Assembly: GCF_001426705.1 (NCBI RefSeq)
Contig: NZ_LMFC01000003.1
Location: 574,841-638,840, forward strand
From: Cellulomonas sp. Root485
Lineage (GTDB): Bacteria > Actinomycetota > Actinomycetes > Actinomycetales > Cellulomonadaceae
Direction of reading: 5' to 3'
Length of the DNA stretch: 64,000 bases
A model generated the notes under the pieces. The model was given only the letters and a program-made list of their open reading frames with translations, did not search any database and had not been told where the DNA came from. A program made the translations under genes and the position numbers. Shown here piece after piece: positions 8,560 to 17,439 of the stretch; the stretch's first letter is position 1; each line of letters starts with the position of its first letter.

Positions 8560-9876
8560 TCACGCGAACACCCCGGCGGGGTCGTAGGTCCGGCGCACCT
8601 CGGCCAGACGGTCGGCCGTCGCCGGGTCCCACACCGCGGTGGCCCTGCCGGCGAAGTTCGGGTTGAGCTCCGCCGTCGCCCACGGTGCGAGGGCGTCGGC
8701 CACAGCGTCGGCCGCGGCCGGGATCGTGGTGCCGAACTGCGTCGGGTCGACGCCGACGACACCGGCGACGAAGTCCGCCGCGCGCCCCGAGACGGCCGAC
8801 CCGCCGGGCACGTCCACACCGGTGGCGCCGGCGACGTGCCGCAGCTCGACGGCCACGAACGGCTGGTCGGCGGCCGGCCCGACCACGCCGAGCCAGGCGG
8901 TCGCGAGGTCGTCGTCCGCGTGGCTGAGCATGAACCCGCGCACCCAGCTGGGCGCGGGGTCGACCGGGTCGTTGTGGATCTCCGCCGACCGCGCGACCGG
9001 CAGCACCCCGACCGTGTCCAGGAACGTCGGGGCGAGCGCCCGCAGGGGTGCCGTGGCGGCCTCGCCCGCGGCCTCGTCACCGGGCCGCGCGACCCGCAGC
9101 GTCAGTGCGGTCCGACCCCGCAAGAATGGCGGCACCGCCTCGAAGTCCGGGAAGCGGATGATCGCCGCGCTGGTCGTGGTCTCGGCGTCGGCGGACGCGG
9201 TCCAGGCCAGCCAGCCGCGCAGGGCGGTCTCGATGTGCTCCGCGTCGAAGAACAAGGACCCGGCGTACAGCTCGGGGATCGCGACCAGCCGCAGTCGCAC
9301 CTGCGTCACCACGCCGAGTCCGACCTTGCCGCCGCGGAGCGCCCAGAACAGGTCGGGGTGCTCGTCGGCAGACGCCTCGACCACCTCACCGGACCCTGTC
9401 ACGACCGTGAACGACTCGATCCGGTCGGAGCTGTAGCCGTGGCTGCGGGCGAACGGGCCGATCCCGCCCCCGAGCAGGTAGCCGACCACCCCGACGTGGG
9501 CGGACGAGCCCGCGACCGGCGTGAGCCCGTGGGCGTCGGCGACGGGGACGACATCCGTCCACGACGCGCCGGCGCCGACCGTCGCGACCCGGGTGTCCGG
9601 GTCCACCTCGACGGCCCCGAGGCGGCGGGTGGTCAGCAGGACCCCGGACGTGACCGGGGTGGTGGCGCCGTGCCCGGTGGCGAGCATGGTCAGGGGAACC
9701 CGGTGCTCGGCGGCCCAGCGCACGGCCGCGACGACGTCCTGGGTGCTGGTCGCACCGACGGCCACGTCGGGGGTGTTCACGACAGCGCGGTTGTGGGGGG
9801 TGACCTCCTCGGCGAACCCCTCCTCGTCCGGGGTCAGCACGGGTCCGGTGATCTCTGACGCGAGGGGGTGGGACAT
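8560..9876 (-). CDS. FAD-dependent oxidoreductase, berberine-bridge-enzyme-like
   Basis: 438-residue FAD-linked oxidase. The FAD_binding_4 domain comprises VRWAAEHRVPLTMLATGHGATTP, VGYLLGGGIGPFARSHGYSSD and SADEHPDLFWALRGG. The C-terminal BBE block contains RLAEVRRTYDPAGVFA. The histidine that usually carries FAD covalently is present in TGHGA, but the second attachment Cys of bicovalent members is replaced (GSSAHVGVVG). I therefore infer mono-covalent or non-covalent FAD. Substrates of the family are often sugars, phenols or other secondary metabolites; none can be named here. It is transcribed divergently from an AraC-type regulator 87 bases away. Confidence 0.85.
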   Translation of the reverse strand: MSHPLASEITGPVLTPDEEGFAEEVTPHNRAVVNTPDVAVGATSTQDVVAAVRWAAEHRVPLTMLATGHGATTPVTSGVLLTTRRLGAVEVDPDTRVATVGAGASWTDVVPVADAHGLTPVAGSSAHVGVVGYLLGGGIGPFARSHGYSSDRIESFTVVTGSGEVVEASADEHPDLFWALRGGKVGLGVVTQVRLRLVAIPELYAGSLFFDAEHIETALRGWLAWTASADAETTTSAAIIRFPDFEAVPPFLRGRTALTLRVARPGDEAAGEAATAPLRALAPTFLDTVGVLPVARSAEIHNDPVDPAPSWVRGFMLSHADDDLATAWLGVVGPAADQPFVAVELRHVAGATGVDVPGGSAVSGRAADFVAGVVGVDPTQFGTTIPAAADAVADALAPWATAELNPNFAGRATAVWDPATADRLAEVRRTYDPAGVFA

Positions 9877-9922
9877 GCCGGAGCTCCTTTGCAGGTCTGT
9901 CGGTCACGGCAGCGTGCCACGC

Positions 9923-9941
9923 GAGCACGCACGTGAGCACG
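9923..9941. promoter_or_regulatory. GAGCACG direct repeats, candidate AraC half-sites
   Basis: GAGCACG occurs twice in direct orientation, 12 bases apart (9923-9929 and 9935-9941), in the 87-base gap between the flavoprotein gene and the divergent AraC-type gene. Short direct repeats near helical spacing are typical of AraC-family half-sites. The evidence is positional only. Confidence 0.3.
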
Positions 9942-9963
9942 ACCTTTCCACCGACCTCCGACA

Positions 9964-10854
9964 GTGCGCGACGATCAGCGGGTGGCCGACGACTTCACGT
10001 ACGTGACGCACGAGCCGACGGGTCCGCTCGCGCGGTACGTCGCGAGCATCTGGTACGCCCGTGGCCGGTTGCGGGCGCCCGCCGAACGCGTCGCGCCCAC
10101 GGGGTCGGCGGTGCTGGGGCTGGTGCTCGGGGCGCCGATCGCGCAGGTGGCACGCAACGGCAGCGGCGACGTGCACCTGGCGCGGACCGGCTTCCTGCTG
10201 GGGCCCGACGACCAGCCGATGCTGAACCGGCCGCTCGGGGAGACCTGGTGCGTCGGGGTCGTCGCGACGCCCATCGGCTGCGCGACCGCGTTCGGGGTCG
10301 ACCCCCGCGTGCTGCGGGGCCGGCTGGTGGGCGCCGAGCCGTGGGCCGACCTGCGTCGTGACCTGCTCGGGCTCGACGAGCCGACCGCCATGATCGCGGC
10401 GGTCGAGGATGTGCTGCGCGAGTCGGTCGCGGTGCACGAGCCTGCACTGCCGCGCTGCACGGACGCGGTCGAGGCCGCCGTGGCCGCCCTCGTCGCCGAC
10501 CCGGGCCGCCCGGTCGCGGACGTGGCCCGTGCGCTGCACCTGTCGCACGCCCACCTGGACCGCGGATTCCGACGGGTGGTCGGGCTCAGCCCCGGGACGT
10601 TCGCGCGGATGACCCGGATGCGCGACCTGCTGGCGTCGCTCGACACCGGGCGGCCCGTCGGCTGGGGTCAGGTGGCCGCGGACCGCGGCTGGTACGACCA
10701 GGCGCACCTCATCCGGCACTTCCGACGGCACACGGGGACGACGCCCACCGCGTACGTGGCGGCCTACCGCGCGGTCTACGGCGACGTGCCGACGGAGCCG
10801 GGGTTCGCACCGGTGGTCAATCCCGTCCAAGACCGTCCGGGCGCCGGCGCCTAG
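9964..10854 (+). CDS. AraC-family transcriptional regulator
   Basis: 296 residues. The C-terminal double helix-turn-helix spans about residues 185-275: RPVADVARALHLSHAHLDRGFRRVVGLSPGTFARMTR and then WGQVAADRGWYDQAHLIRHFRRHTGTTPTAY, the classic second HTH with FRR at the recognition helix. The N-terminal half, about 170 residues, is a divergent sensor domain. The start is GTG at 9964, with another GTG at 9982. It probably controls the divergent BBE-like oxidoreductase; the inducer is unknown. Confidence 0.85.
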   Translation: MRDDQRVADDFTYVTHEPTGPLARYVASIWYARGRLRAPAERVAPTGSAVLGLVLGAPIAQVARNGSGDVHLARTGFLLGPDDQPMLNRPLGETWCVGVVATPIGCATAFGVDPRVLRGRLVGAEPWADLRRDLLGLDEPTAMIAAVEDVLRESVAVHEPALPRCTDAVEAAVAALVADPGRPVADVARALHLSHAHLDRGFRRVVGLSPGTFARMTRMRDLLASLDTGRPVGWGQVAADRGWYDQAHLIRHFRRHTGTTPTAYVAAYRAVYGDVPTEPGFAPVVNPVQDRPGAGA

Positions 10855-10864
10855 CGTCGCGCGC

Positions 10865-11293
10865 ATGACCACCGCGATCGACGCCACGACGACCATCGCC
10901 GCACCGCCCGACGCGGTCTGGGCGGCGCTCACCGACTGGTCCCTGGCGCCGCGGTGGATGCCGGGCGTGACGGCGATGAGCGGGCCGGTGTCACCGGGCG
11001 CCGTCGTGACGTTCACCGTCCGCGGCAAGGACCGCACCGCCGTCGTCGAGGTCCTCGACGCGCCGCGCACGCTGGCGCTGCTGTCGCGCTCCGGCCCGGT
11101 GACGGCCCTGTACACCTACACGCTGACCGCGACCGCCGCGGGCACCGACCTCCGCCTGCTCGCCGACGTCGAGGTCCGCGGTCCACTGAGCCTCATCGCC
11201 CGCGTGATCCGTCGCTCCATCGCCACGGAGGACGGCGCCCAGCCCGAGAACCTGCGCGCGGTCGTCGAGGCCGTCAGCCGACCAGCCGGCTGA
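10865..11293 (+). CDS. SRPBCC (START-like) polyketide-cyclase/dehydrase family protein
   Basis: 142 residues with the START-like helix-grip pattern: IDATTTIAAPPDAVWAALTDWSLAPRWMPGV at the N-terminus, alternating beta strands, and a C-terminal helix ENLRAVVEAV. Such proteins bind hydrophobic ligands or act in lipid or polyketide metabolism. It starts ten bases after the AraC stop codon and is likely co-transcribed with it. Its end overlaps by 20 bases the end of the TetR gene on the other strand. No specific function can be assigned. Confidence 0.75.
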   Translation: MTTAIDATTTIAAPPDAVWAALTDWSLAPRWMPGVTAMSGPVSPGAVVTFTVRGKDRTAVVEVLDAPRTLALLSRSGPVTALYTYTLTATAAGTDLRLLADVEVRGPLSLIARVIRRSIATEDGAQPENLRAVVEAVSRPAG

Positions 11294-11786
11294 CCGCGCG
11301 GTGCAGGTCCGCGCGGGTCTGCTCCGGGTCGGGGCCGGGGGCGAGAGTGATGCCGTGCACCAACCCCAGCACCTGGCCGAGCAGCCGCTCCGCGGGCCAG
11401 TCGTCGTCCCCCCGGACGGCCCGCAGCGCCGCCACCTTCCGGGCGTGCGACGACGCCGCGTGCGTCAGCTGCTCGCCGGGCCGCTCCAGCGCGTGCCACA
11501 GGAGCAGCCGCACCAGCGACGGGTGCGCGAGGTTGAACTGCCACAGCCGGACCGCGTAGCCGGGCAGGTCGACCGCGTCGAACGGGACGGCGTCCAGCAG
11601 CTGCTCGATCTGGTCCTCGACCACCCGGTCGAACAGCCGGTCCTTGCTGTCGAAGTACGCGTAGATCCGCTGCTTGTTGGCGCCGGCGCGCTCGGCGATC
11701 CGGTCCACCCGCGCGCCGGCGAGCCCGCGCTCGGCGAACTCGTCGGCGGCCGCGTCGAGGATCCGGCGCGGGGTGTCGACGACCAT
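11274..11786 (-). CDS. TetR-family transcriptional repressor
   Basis: 170 residues. The N-terminal TetR HTH is clear: RRILDAAADEFAERGLAGARVDRIAERAGANKQRIYAYFDSKDRLF. The remainder is the ligand-binding and dimerisation domain. The ATG at 11786 overlaps the SDR stop codon by one base (TGATG), so the two genes are co-transcribed with the SDR first. The perfect inverted repeat at 12727-12744 upstream of the SDR is its likely operator, giving autoregulation. Confidence 0.88.
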   Translation of the reverse strand: MVVDTPRRILDAAADEFAERGLAGARVDRIAERAGANKQRIYAYFDSKDRLFDRVVEDQIEQLLDAVPFDAVDLPGYAVRLWQFNLAHPSLVRLLLWHALERPGEQLTHAASSHARKVAALRAVRGDDDWPAERLLGQVLGLVHGITLAPGPDPEQTRADLHRAVSRLVG

Positions 11787-12703
11787 CACGCCGGGAGAGC
11801 GGTGCCGGTCAGGTCCTGCGCGACCGCCCAGAGGCGGGCGGCGGTGTCGTCGTCGCGCATGCGGCGGGTGAGGCGGACAGGACCGGTGGGGCCGACGAGC
11901 CCGAACCGGCCGGTCGGACCGTAGTAGCCGTCCTCGACCGCGCGGGGGTCGGCCGCCGCGAACAGCATCGGCTCGGCACCTTCGGGCGGCAGCTGCGACG
12001 GGACGAACGTGAACCTGGCGATCGACGAGCGGTGCACGGCGTCCTTGCCGAGGGACGCGCCCGCGGTCTGCAGGTTCGTCTGCGTGAACCCCGGGTGGGC
12101 CGCGTTGCTGCGCAGGGACCAGCCGCGCTGCATCGACACGCGGGCGAGCTGCCGGGCGAGCAGGAGGTCGGCCAGCTTGGACTGCGCGTACGACCGCGTC
12201 GGGCTGTACCGGCGTCGGGTCCACTGCAGGTCGTCGAACCGGATACGACCGACGGCCGCCATGCCGCTGCTCATCGTCGTGACCCGGCCCTCGGGCGCCG
12301 CCAGGAGGAGCGGCAGGAGCCGGTTGGTCAGCGCGAACGGGCCGAGGTAGTTGGTGCCCAGCTGGAGCTCGAACCCGTCCTCGGTCTCGAAGCGGGTGGG
12401 CGGGGTCATGACGCCGGCGTTGTTGACCAGGGTGTCGAGGTGCGTCAGGTCGCGAAGGAGGTCGTCGGCGAACGACTGCACCGAGGCCAGGGAGGCGAGG
12501 TCGACGATCCGCACCTCGGCCGTCGCGTTCGGGTGAGCGGCCAGGATCTCGGCGAGCGCCTTCTCACCCTTCTCTTCGCTGCGGACCGCGAGGATCACGT
12601 GGGCACCGGCGGCGGCCAGGCGCTCGGCGGCCTCCCGGCCGGTGCCGCTGTTGGCGCCGGTGACGACGACGGTGCGTCCGGTCTGGTCGGGGACGACGTA
12701 CAT
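11786..12703 (-). CDS. Short-chain dehydrogenase/reductase
   Basis: 305-residue Rossmann-fold NAD(P)-dependent oxidoreductase. The cofactor site is TGANSGTG, then LVNNAGVM, the catalytic Ser region MSSGM, and YAQSK with the catalytic Tyr and Lys. The overall pattern resembles retinol-dehydrogenase/WW-oxidoreductase-like SDRs. The start at 12703 is chosen because GAGGAG lies six to seven bases upstream; a TTG further upstream at 12727 is less likely. It is coupled to the following tetR by TGATG. The substrate is unknown; an electrophile or alcohol that also binds the TetR protein is a reasonable inference. Confidence 0.88.
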   Translation of the reverse strand: MYVVPDQTGRTVVVTGANSGTGREAAERLAAAGAHVILAVRSEEKGEKALAEILAAHPNATAEVRIVDLASLASVQSFADDLLRDLTHLDTLVNNAGVMTPPTRFETEDGFELQLGTNYLGPFALTNRLLPLLLAAPEGRVTTMSSGMAAVGRIRFDDLQWTRRRYSPTRSYAQSKLADLLLARQLARVSMQRGWSLRSNAAHPGFTQTNLQTAGASLGKDAVHRSSIARFTFVPSQLPPEGAEPMLFAAADPRAVEDGYYGPTGRFGLVGPTGPVRLTRRMRDDDTAARLWAVAQDLTGTALPA

Positions 12704-12726
12704 CTGGGGCTCCTCGCGAGGCGACA

Positions 12727-12744
12727 ACCAACTGGTTAGTTGGT
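12727..12744. promoter_or_regulatory. Candidate TetR operator between SDR-tetR and aldo/keto reductase
   Basis: ACCAACTGGTTAGTTGGT has perfect 7-base arms (ACCAACT/AGTTGGT) around a 4-base centre. It lies 24 bases upstream of the SDR start and 44 bases upstream of the divergent aldo/keto reductase. The position suggests that the TetR encoded in the SDR operon binds here and may control both directions. Confidence 0.6.
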
Positions 12745-12788
12745 GACCCTAACAGGCAGACAGGGCCGACGCGGGGTCGAATGGAGAC

Positions 12789-13625
12789 ATGAGCACAGTC
12801 CCGAACATCACCCTGAACAACGGCGTGCAGATCCCCCAGCTGGGCTTCGGCGTCTTCCAGATCGACCCCGCGGAGACCAAGGACGCGGTCCTGCAGGCGT
12901 TCGAGGTGGGCTACCGCCACATCGACACCGCGCAGATGTACAAGAACGAGCAGGGCGTCGGCGAGGCCTTCGCTGAGTCCGGGCTCGCTCGCGACGAGGT
13001 GTTCATCACCAGCAAGCTCAACAACGACGCGCACGACCCGGAGGACGCAGCGATCGCGTTCGACCTGACGCTGGACACGCTCGGCCTCGAGCGCGTGGAC
13101 CTGTTCCTCATCCACTGGCCGCTGCCGACGGTGAGCAACTTCGTCGAGACGTGGAAGGCGATGGAGGACTTCTACCGGTCGGGCCGCGCCCGGGCGATCG
13201 GCGTCTCCAACTTCCAGCCGCAGCACCTGCGCCGCCTCCACGCGGAGACCACGATCACGCCCGCCGTGAACCAGGTCGAGGTGCACCCCTACCTCACGCA
13301 GGCGGAGGTGCGCGCGTTCGACACCGAGCACGGCATCGCCACCGAGGCATGGAGCCCGATCGCGCAGGGCAAGGTCCTGGACGACCCGACGATCGTGCGG
13401 ATCGCCGAGTCGCTGGGCCGCACCCCTGCGCAGGTCACGCTGCGGTGGCACCTCCAGCGCGGCGACATCGTCTTCCCCAAGTCCGTGACCCGCAGCCGCA
13501 TCGAGGAGAACTTCGCGCTCTTCGACTTCGAGCTGTCCGAGGTCGACGTCGCGGACATCACCGGCCTGAACCGCGACGAGCGCACCGGCCCGAACCCGGA
13601 CACGTTCGACTACGTTCCCTCCTGA
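12789..13625 (+). CDS. Aldo/keto reductase (2,5-diketo-D-gluconate reductase type)
   Basis: 278-residue NADPH-dependent TIM-barrel reductase. The AKR catalytic tetrad is visible: D and Y in GYRHIDTAQMYKNE, K in FITSKLNN, and H in LFLIHWP. The cofactor-binding end IVFPKSVTRSRIEENFALFDF is also present. The start has GGAGAC just upstream. It is divergent from the SDR-tetR operon across a shared 85-base control region with a palindromic operator, so these reductases may respond to the same signal. Substrates are likely aldehydes or ketones; none is specified by sequence. Confidence 0.9.
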   Translation: MSTVPNITLNNGVQIPQLGFGVFQIDPAETKDAVLQAFEVGYRHIDTAQMYKNEQGVGEAFAESGLARDEVFITSKLNNDAHDPEDAAIAFDLTLDTLGLERVDLFLIHWPLPTVSNFVETWKAMEDFYRSGRARAIGVSNFQPQHLRRLHAETTITPAVNQVEVHPYLTQAEVRAFDTEHGIATEAWSPIAQGKVLDDPTIVRIAESLGRTPAQVTLRWHLQRGDIVFPKSVTRSRIEENFALFDFELSEVDVADITGLNRDERTGPNPDTFDYVPS

Positions 13626-13627
13626 CT

Positions 13628-13656
13628 GTCGATCCGGCTGCTCGCCCTTCGTATGA
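13628..13656 (+). promoter_or_regulatory. ECF42-type promoter candidate upstream of first DGPF gene
   Basis: TGTCGA (13628-13633), a 17-base spacer, then CGTA (13651-13654). The reported ECF42 promoter signature, as I recall it, is TGTCGA at -35 and CG(A/T)C at -10. The match is full at -35 and three of four at -10. It overlaps the end of the aldo/keto reductase gene and lies about 50 bases before the DGPF start. The second module in this window has the same arrangement. Confidence 0.5.
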
Positions 13657-13705
13657 GGGGTGAGCAGCCGGCGCAGGGCCGGTGCCGCACCCCGAGGAGA
13701 ACGCC

Positions 13706-14050
13706 ATGAGCCACTACCTGCTGAGCGTGATGGAACCCGACGGCCCGATGCCCGCCCCCGAGGTCCTCGAACCGATCATGCAGGCGGTCGGCGTCGTCGA
13801 CCAGGCCATGCGCGACGCCGGCATCTGGGTCTACGCGGGCGGCCTGCACGACCCGAGCACCGCGACGGTCCTGCGCGCGAAGGACGGTGACGTGGTCACC
13901 ACCGACGGACCCTTCGTCGAGGCCCGGGAGCACCTGGGCGGCTTCACCATCGTCGACGTCGACGACCTCGACGCTGCGATGGACTGGGGCGGGCAGCTGG
14001 CCGTCGCCACCGGGCTGCCCATCGAGGTCCGGCCGTTCCGCTACCAGTGA
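13706..14050 (+). CDS. YCII-related DGPF-domain protein, module 1
   Basis: 114 residues beginning [14 protein letters not shown]. It carries the family signature DGPF in [23 protein letters not shown] and the C-terminal IEVRPFR. The ATG at 13706 has CGAGGAGA seven bases upstream. DGPF proteins are small ferredoxin-fold dimers of unknown biochemistry, repeatedly encoded beside ECF42 sigma factors and reported as their targets. The sigma gene follows after ten bases. A matching promoter candidate precedes this gene, so the pair probably forms a positive autoregulatory unit. Confidence 0.88.
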   Translation: MSHYLLSVMEPDGPMPAPEVLEPIMQAVGVVDQAMRDAGIWVYAGGLHDPSTATVLRAKDGDVVTTDGPFVEAREHLGGFTIVDVDDLDAAMDWGGQLAVATGLPIEVRPFRYQ

Positions 14051-14060
14051 CCGGCGTCCG

Positions 14061-15251
14061 GTGATTGACGAGGACGCGATCGCGCGGGTGTTCCGCGCGG
14101 AGCACGGCCGCGCGGTCGCGGTTCTCGCCCGGTCGTTCGGCGACCTCGACGTCGCCGAGGAGTCCGTCCAGGAGGCGTTCGTCGCGGCCGTGCAGCACTG
14201 GCCGACGGACGGCGTCCCACCCAGCCCGGCCGGCTGGATCATCACCACGGCCAAGCGCAAGGCGATCGACCGGCTGCGCCGGGAGGCGTCGCGCGACGAC
14301 CGGCACGCGCAGGCGGTCCTGCTGCACCAGCGCGACGACCCGGTGGAGGAGGGGCCCGTGCGCGACGACCGGCTGCGCCTCGTCTTCACCTGCTGCCACC
14401 CCGCGCTGTCCGTCGAGGCGCAGGTAGCGCTCACGCTCCGGTTGCTCGGAGGGCTGAGCACCGAGGACATCGCACGGGCGTTCCTGGTGCCCGAGCCGAC
14501 GATGGCGCAGCGCCTGGTCCGCGCCAAGGGCAAGATCCGCGACGCCCGCATCCCCTACCGCGTGCCGTCGGACGCCGACCTGCCCGACCGGCTCCGGGCC
14601 GTCCTCGCGGTCGTCTACCTGGTGTTCACCACCGGCTCGGGCGCCCTCGTGCGCGACGACCTGTGCGCCGAGGCGATCCGGCTGGGCCGCGTCCTGGTCG
14701 AGCTCATGCCCGACGAGCCCGAGGCGCTCGGCCTGCTGGCGCTCATGCTCCTCACCGACGCCCGGCGCGACGCCCGCGTGGCTGCCGACGGCTCCCTCGT
14801 CCTGCTGCGCGACCAGGACCGGTCCCTCTGGGACGAGTCGCGGCTGGACGAGGGCCGCGAGCTCGTGCGCCGGTGCCTGCGCCGCGACCACCTCGGTCCG
14901 TACCAGCTCCAGGCCGCGATGCAGGCGGTGCACAGCGAGCCCGCCGGGACGGACTGGCGGCAGATCGTGATCCTCTACGACCAGCTCATGTCGATCGCGC
15001 CGAGCCCGGTGGTCGCCCTCAACCGCGCGGTCGCCGTCGCTGAGCTCGACGGGCCGGCTGCCGGGCTCGCCCTCGTGGACGACCTGCCGCTCGACCGCTT
15101 CTACCTGTTCCACGCGGTCCGCGCCGACCTCCTGCGCCGCCTGGACCGGCCGACCGAGGCGGTCGCGGCCTACGACGAGGCCCTCGCCCTGACCACCGTC
15201 GACCCGGAGCGCGACTTCCTCCTGCGCCAGCGCGCGACCGCAGAGTCCTAG
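14061..15251 (+). CDS. ECF sigma factor, ECF42 type with long C-terminal helical extension, module 1
   Basis: 396 residues. Region 2 comprises [35 protein letters not shown] and [18 protein letters not shown]. Region 4 contains [36 protein letters not shown]. After it comes a roughly 200-residue TPR-like extension with the conserved block [18 protein letters not shown], typical of DGPF-linked sigma factors, which have no classical anti-sigma factor. The start is GTG at 14061, ten bases after the DGPF stop. The homologue at 17440-18696 is a clear paralogue but divergent. The activating signal is unknown. Confidence 0.88.
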   Translation: MIDEDAIARVFRAEHGRAVAVLARSFGDLDVAEESVQEAFVAAVQHWPTDGVPPSPAGWIITTAKRKAIDRLRREASRDDRHAQAVLLHQRDDPVEEGPVRDDRLRLVFTCCHPALSVEAQVALTLRLLGGLSTEDIARAFLVPEPTMAQRLVRAKGKIRDARIPYRVPSDADLPDRLRAVLAVVYLVFTTGSGALVRDDLCAEAIRLGRVLVELMPDEPEALGLLALMLLTDARRDARVAADGSLVLLRDQDRSLWDESRLDEGRELVRRCLRRDHLGPYQLQAAMQAVHSEPAGTDWRQIVILYDQLMSIAPSPVVALNRAVAVAELDGPAAGLALVDDLPLDRFYLFHAVRADLLRRLDRPTEAVAAYDEALALTTVDPERDFLLRQRATAES

Positions 15252-15275
15252 GCGCGCCGGCGGGCGCGCACGAGA

Positions 15276-15425
15276 GCTGGAACGCGTTGACGTGCGGATG
15301 TCCGACGGCACAGCCAACAACGTCCGCAGAAAAGAGCGTTGGAACCCGTCCGAGCGCGGACGTCCCGAATCGTCACGCAGGACGTCCGCGCTACGTCGCG
15401 CTGGGACCCTTCGGAGCGCGGACGT
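15276..15425. repeat. Degenerate 62-bp tandem repeat between convergent genes
   Basis: Three copies of a 26-base block begin at exactly 62-base steps: 15276-15301, 15338-15363 and 15400-15425. Blocks 2 and 3 match at 22 of 26 bases and blocks 1 and 2 at 18 of 26. Between blocks, ACGTCCGC recurs in register (15320 and 15382), while each block ends in GCGGAtGT or GCGGACGT. The unit is therefore self-complementary; ACGTCCGCGCT and AGCGCGGACGT form perfect 11-base arms in the last unit. It fills the 180-base gap between the ends of the sigma and acetyltransferase genes and might terminate both. No open frame runs through it. Confidence 0.65.
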
Positions 15426-15431
15426 TGTGCG

Positions 15432-16073
15432 TCAGGTCAGGCGGTTGACCAGGGCGGCGCGGACGACGAACCACTCCGCGGCGACGATCGAGAAGTACGC
15501 CGTGTCGCGCAGGCCGCCGTCCGTCGCGACGGTGTGCACGCGGCGGACGCCCTCGAACCGGCCGCCGATCCGCTCGATCGCCCGTCGGGACGCCGCATTG
15601 CGCGCATCCGTCTTCAGCGTCACGCGCAGGGACCGCCACGTCTCGAACGCGTGGGTCAGCAGGAGCAGCTTGGTCTCGGTGTTGATCGCGGTCCGCTGCG
15701 CCGACGCGGCGTACCAGGTGCTGCCGATCTCGGCGACGGACGGCGGGTTCTCGTCGCTGGGCGCTCCGCCGTACCCGATGCCGGGCGGCCAGGGCGACGG
15801 GTTCTGGAACACCTCGAGGTCGAGGAACCGGGTGCTGCCGACGAGGGTGTCGTCGGCGAGGAGTCGGACCGCGAACGGGATCGACCGCCCGCCGGACGCG
15901 TGCTCCAGGGCCGCCTGGACGTAGGCCCGGGTCTCGTCGGGACCGTCGGGCACCCACGTGTACCCGTAGCTGCCGCGCTCCTCCGCGGCGGCCGCCGCGA
16001 GGCCGTCGACGTGCGTCAGGGCGAGCGGCTCCAGCCGGACGTGACGACCGGTGAGGGTGATCGGCGCGAGCAT
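15432..16073 (-). CDS. GNAT-family N-acetyltransferase (RimJ/RimL-like)
   Basis: 213 residues. It begins MLAPITLTGRHVRLEPLALTHVDGL, the usual opening of RimJ/RimL-type acetyltransferases, and continues with FAVRLLADDTLVGSTRFLDL, an acetyl-CoA region TETKLLLLTHAFETWRSLRV, and LKTDARNAASRRAIERIGGRFEGVRR. It transfers an acetyl group to an amine, which could be a protein N-terminus, antibiotic or metabolite. The ATG at 16073 gives the canonical N-terminus. It is convergent with the sigma gene and 90 bases downstream of the MFS gene on the same strand. Confidence 0.85.
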   Translation of the reverse strand: MLAPITLTGRHVRLEPLALTHVDGLAAAAAEERGSYGYTWVPDGPDETRAYVQAALEHASGGRSIPFAVRLLADDTLVGSTRFLDLEVFQNPSPWPPGIGYGGAPSDENPPSVAEIGSTWYAASAQRTAINTETKLLLLTHAFETWRSLRVTLKTDARNAASRRAIERIGGRFEGVRRVHTVATDGGLRDTAYFSIVAAEWFVVRAALVNRLT

Positions 16074-16163
16074 GGCGTCATCCTGCCCGACGTCGCGGAC
16101 GCACGCCGAGCGGTCCGGAGGCCGCCATCGCCGGGACGCGACGACCGCCCACACACCTGCCGA

Positions 16164-17435
16164 TCAGACCGTGGCGTGCTCGTTCGCGGCGTGCATCGCG
16201 CGCCGGCCGCCGGGCACCGCCAGCGCGAGCGCCACGACGAGGAGCAGCGCGACACCGGCCCAGATGAGCAGCGACTCCACGCTGAAGGTGTCCGCGAGCG
16301 GCCCGAACACCGCCATGCCGAACGGCATCGACAGCGCCATCACGATCCCGACGAACCCGAACACCCGCCCCTGCATCTCCGGCTCCACGGTCTCCTGGAG
16401 CACGGTGAACGACGGCGTCGAGAAGGTCGGGACCGAGAGACCGAGCAGGAACATGAACGCGAAGAACACCCAGAGGTTGGTGGACAGGCCGAGGCCGATC
16501 GAGATGACGCCGAACACCACCGTGGAGATCAGGATCATCCGCACGCGGTTCCAGGTTCCGGCCCACGCCGCGACGGCCGCACCGCCGAGGACCATGCCGA
16601 TGCTGAACGCGAGCTCGTTGACGGTGAGCTTCCACACCTCCTCGCCGAACGTCCGCACGATCATCAGCGGCGTCAGGAACGAGGGAGCGACGATGAGCAC
16701 GAACACGACCGCGTAGAGCACGAGGATCCAGCGCACGAACGCGTGGGTGGCGATGTACCGCACGCCGCCGACGAGGTCGTCGAAGTAGCCGAGGTCTTTC
16801 GACTCCTCGGAGCGGACCAGCCGCGGCACGGTGACCAGCAGCAGCAGGCCGATGCCGATGACCGCGGTGACGACGTCGATGTAGAACACCGCCACGATCG
16901 ACATGCTGGCGTAGACCGCGGCGGCGGCCGCCGGGGCGACGAGCATCATGGCCGACTGGATGGTGCCGTTGATGCCGTTCACGCGCATGAGCTTGTCCGC
17001 GGGGACGATCTGCGGCAGGAGGGCCGCGACGGCGGGCATCTGGATCCCGGCGCCGGCCGAGCGGATCGCGATGGCGACGAAGATCAGCCACAGGTCGGTG
17101 GCACCGGCTGCCATGAACATCGCGAGCGCCAGGGTGACGACCGCGATGGCGGCGTCGGCGCCGATGATCAGCTTCTTGCGGTCCAGCCGGTCCGCCCAGA
17201 CGCCACCGAAGATCGAGATGACGGCCTGCGGCAGGAACCCGAACACCGCGTACAGGGCCATGACCCCGCCGGACTTGGTCTCCAGGGTCAGGTGCCACAT
17301 CACGGCGTACTGCACGAGCATCGACCCGAACAGCGAGACCGTCTGCCCCGACAGGAAGATGGTCACGTCGCGACGCCAGCCCGGTCGCGCCTCGACGGCA
17401 GAGGGCGTCTGCGTGTCCTCGGTCATGCCGCTCAT
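16164..17435 (-). CDS. MFS exporter of the DHA3 (macrolide-efflux-like) type
   Basis: About 423 residues with twelve predicted membrane helices. The N-terminal region SGQTVSLFGSMLVQYAVMWHLTLET and the loop GGVWADRLDRKKLIIGADA are characteristic of DHA3-family proton antiporters related to MefA. In-frame ATGs occur at 17456, 17435 and 17426; I prefer 17435, with GGAGG 11 bases upstream and four bases after the sigma-factor stop. The overlap or close spacing with the ECF gene makes it the third gene of the DGPF-ECF-MFS operon, so the module may govern efflux of a toxic compound. The transported compound is unknown. Confidence 0.87.
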   Translation of the reverse strand: MSGMTEDTQTPSAVEARPGWRRDVTIFLSGQTVSLFGSMLVQYAVMWHLTLETKSGGVMALYAVFGFLPQAVISIFGGVWADRLDRKKLIIGADAAIAVVTLALAMFMAAGATDLWLIFVAIAIRSAGAGIQMPAVAALLPQIVPADKLMRVNGINGTIQSAMMLVAPAAAAAVYASMSIVAVFYIDVVTAVIGIGLLLLVTVPRLVRSEESKDLGYFDDLVGGVRYIATHAFVRWILVLYAVVFVLIVAPSFLTPLMIVRTFGEEVWKLTVNELAFSIGMVLGGAAVAAWAGTWNRVRMILISTVVFGVISIGLGLSTNLWVFFAFMFLLGLSVPTFSTPSFTVLQETVEPEMQGRVFGFVGIVMALSMPFGMAVFGPLADTFSVESLLIWAGVALLLVVALALAVPGGRRAMHAANEHATV

Positions 17436-17439
17436 CGTG

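Noticed and set aside
9877-13625. Secondary-metabolite cluster of SDR, AKR, AraC, SRPBCC and FAD enzymes
   Set aside because: No core biosynthetic enzyme is present, and the genes form separate divergent units with their own regulators.
15276-15425. CRISPR-like array
   Set aside because: Only three degenerate copies, no cas genes, and the spaces between blocks also show repeat similarity.
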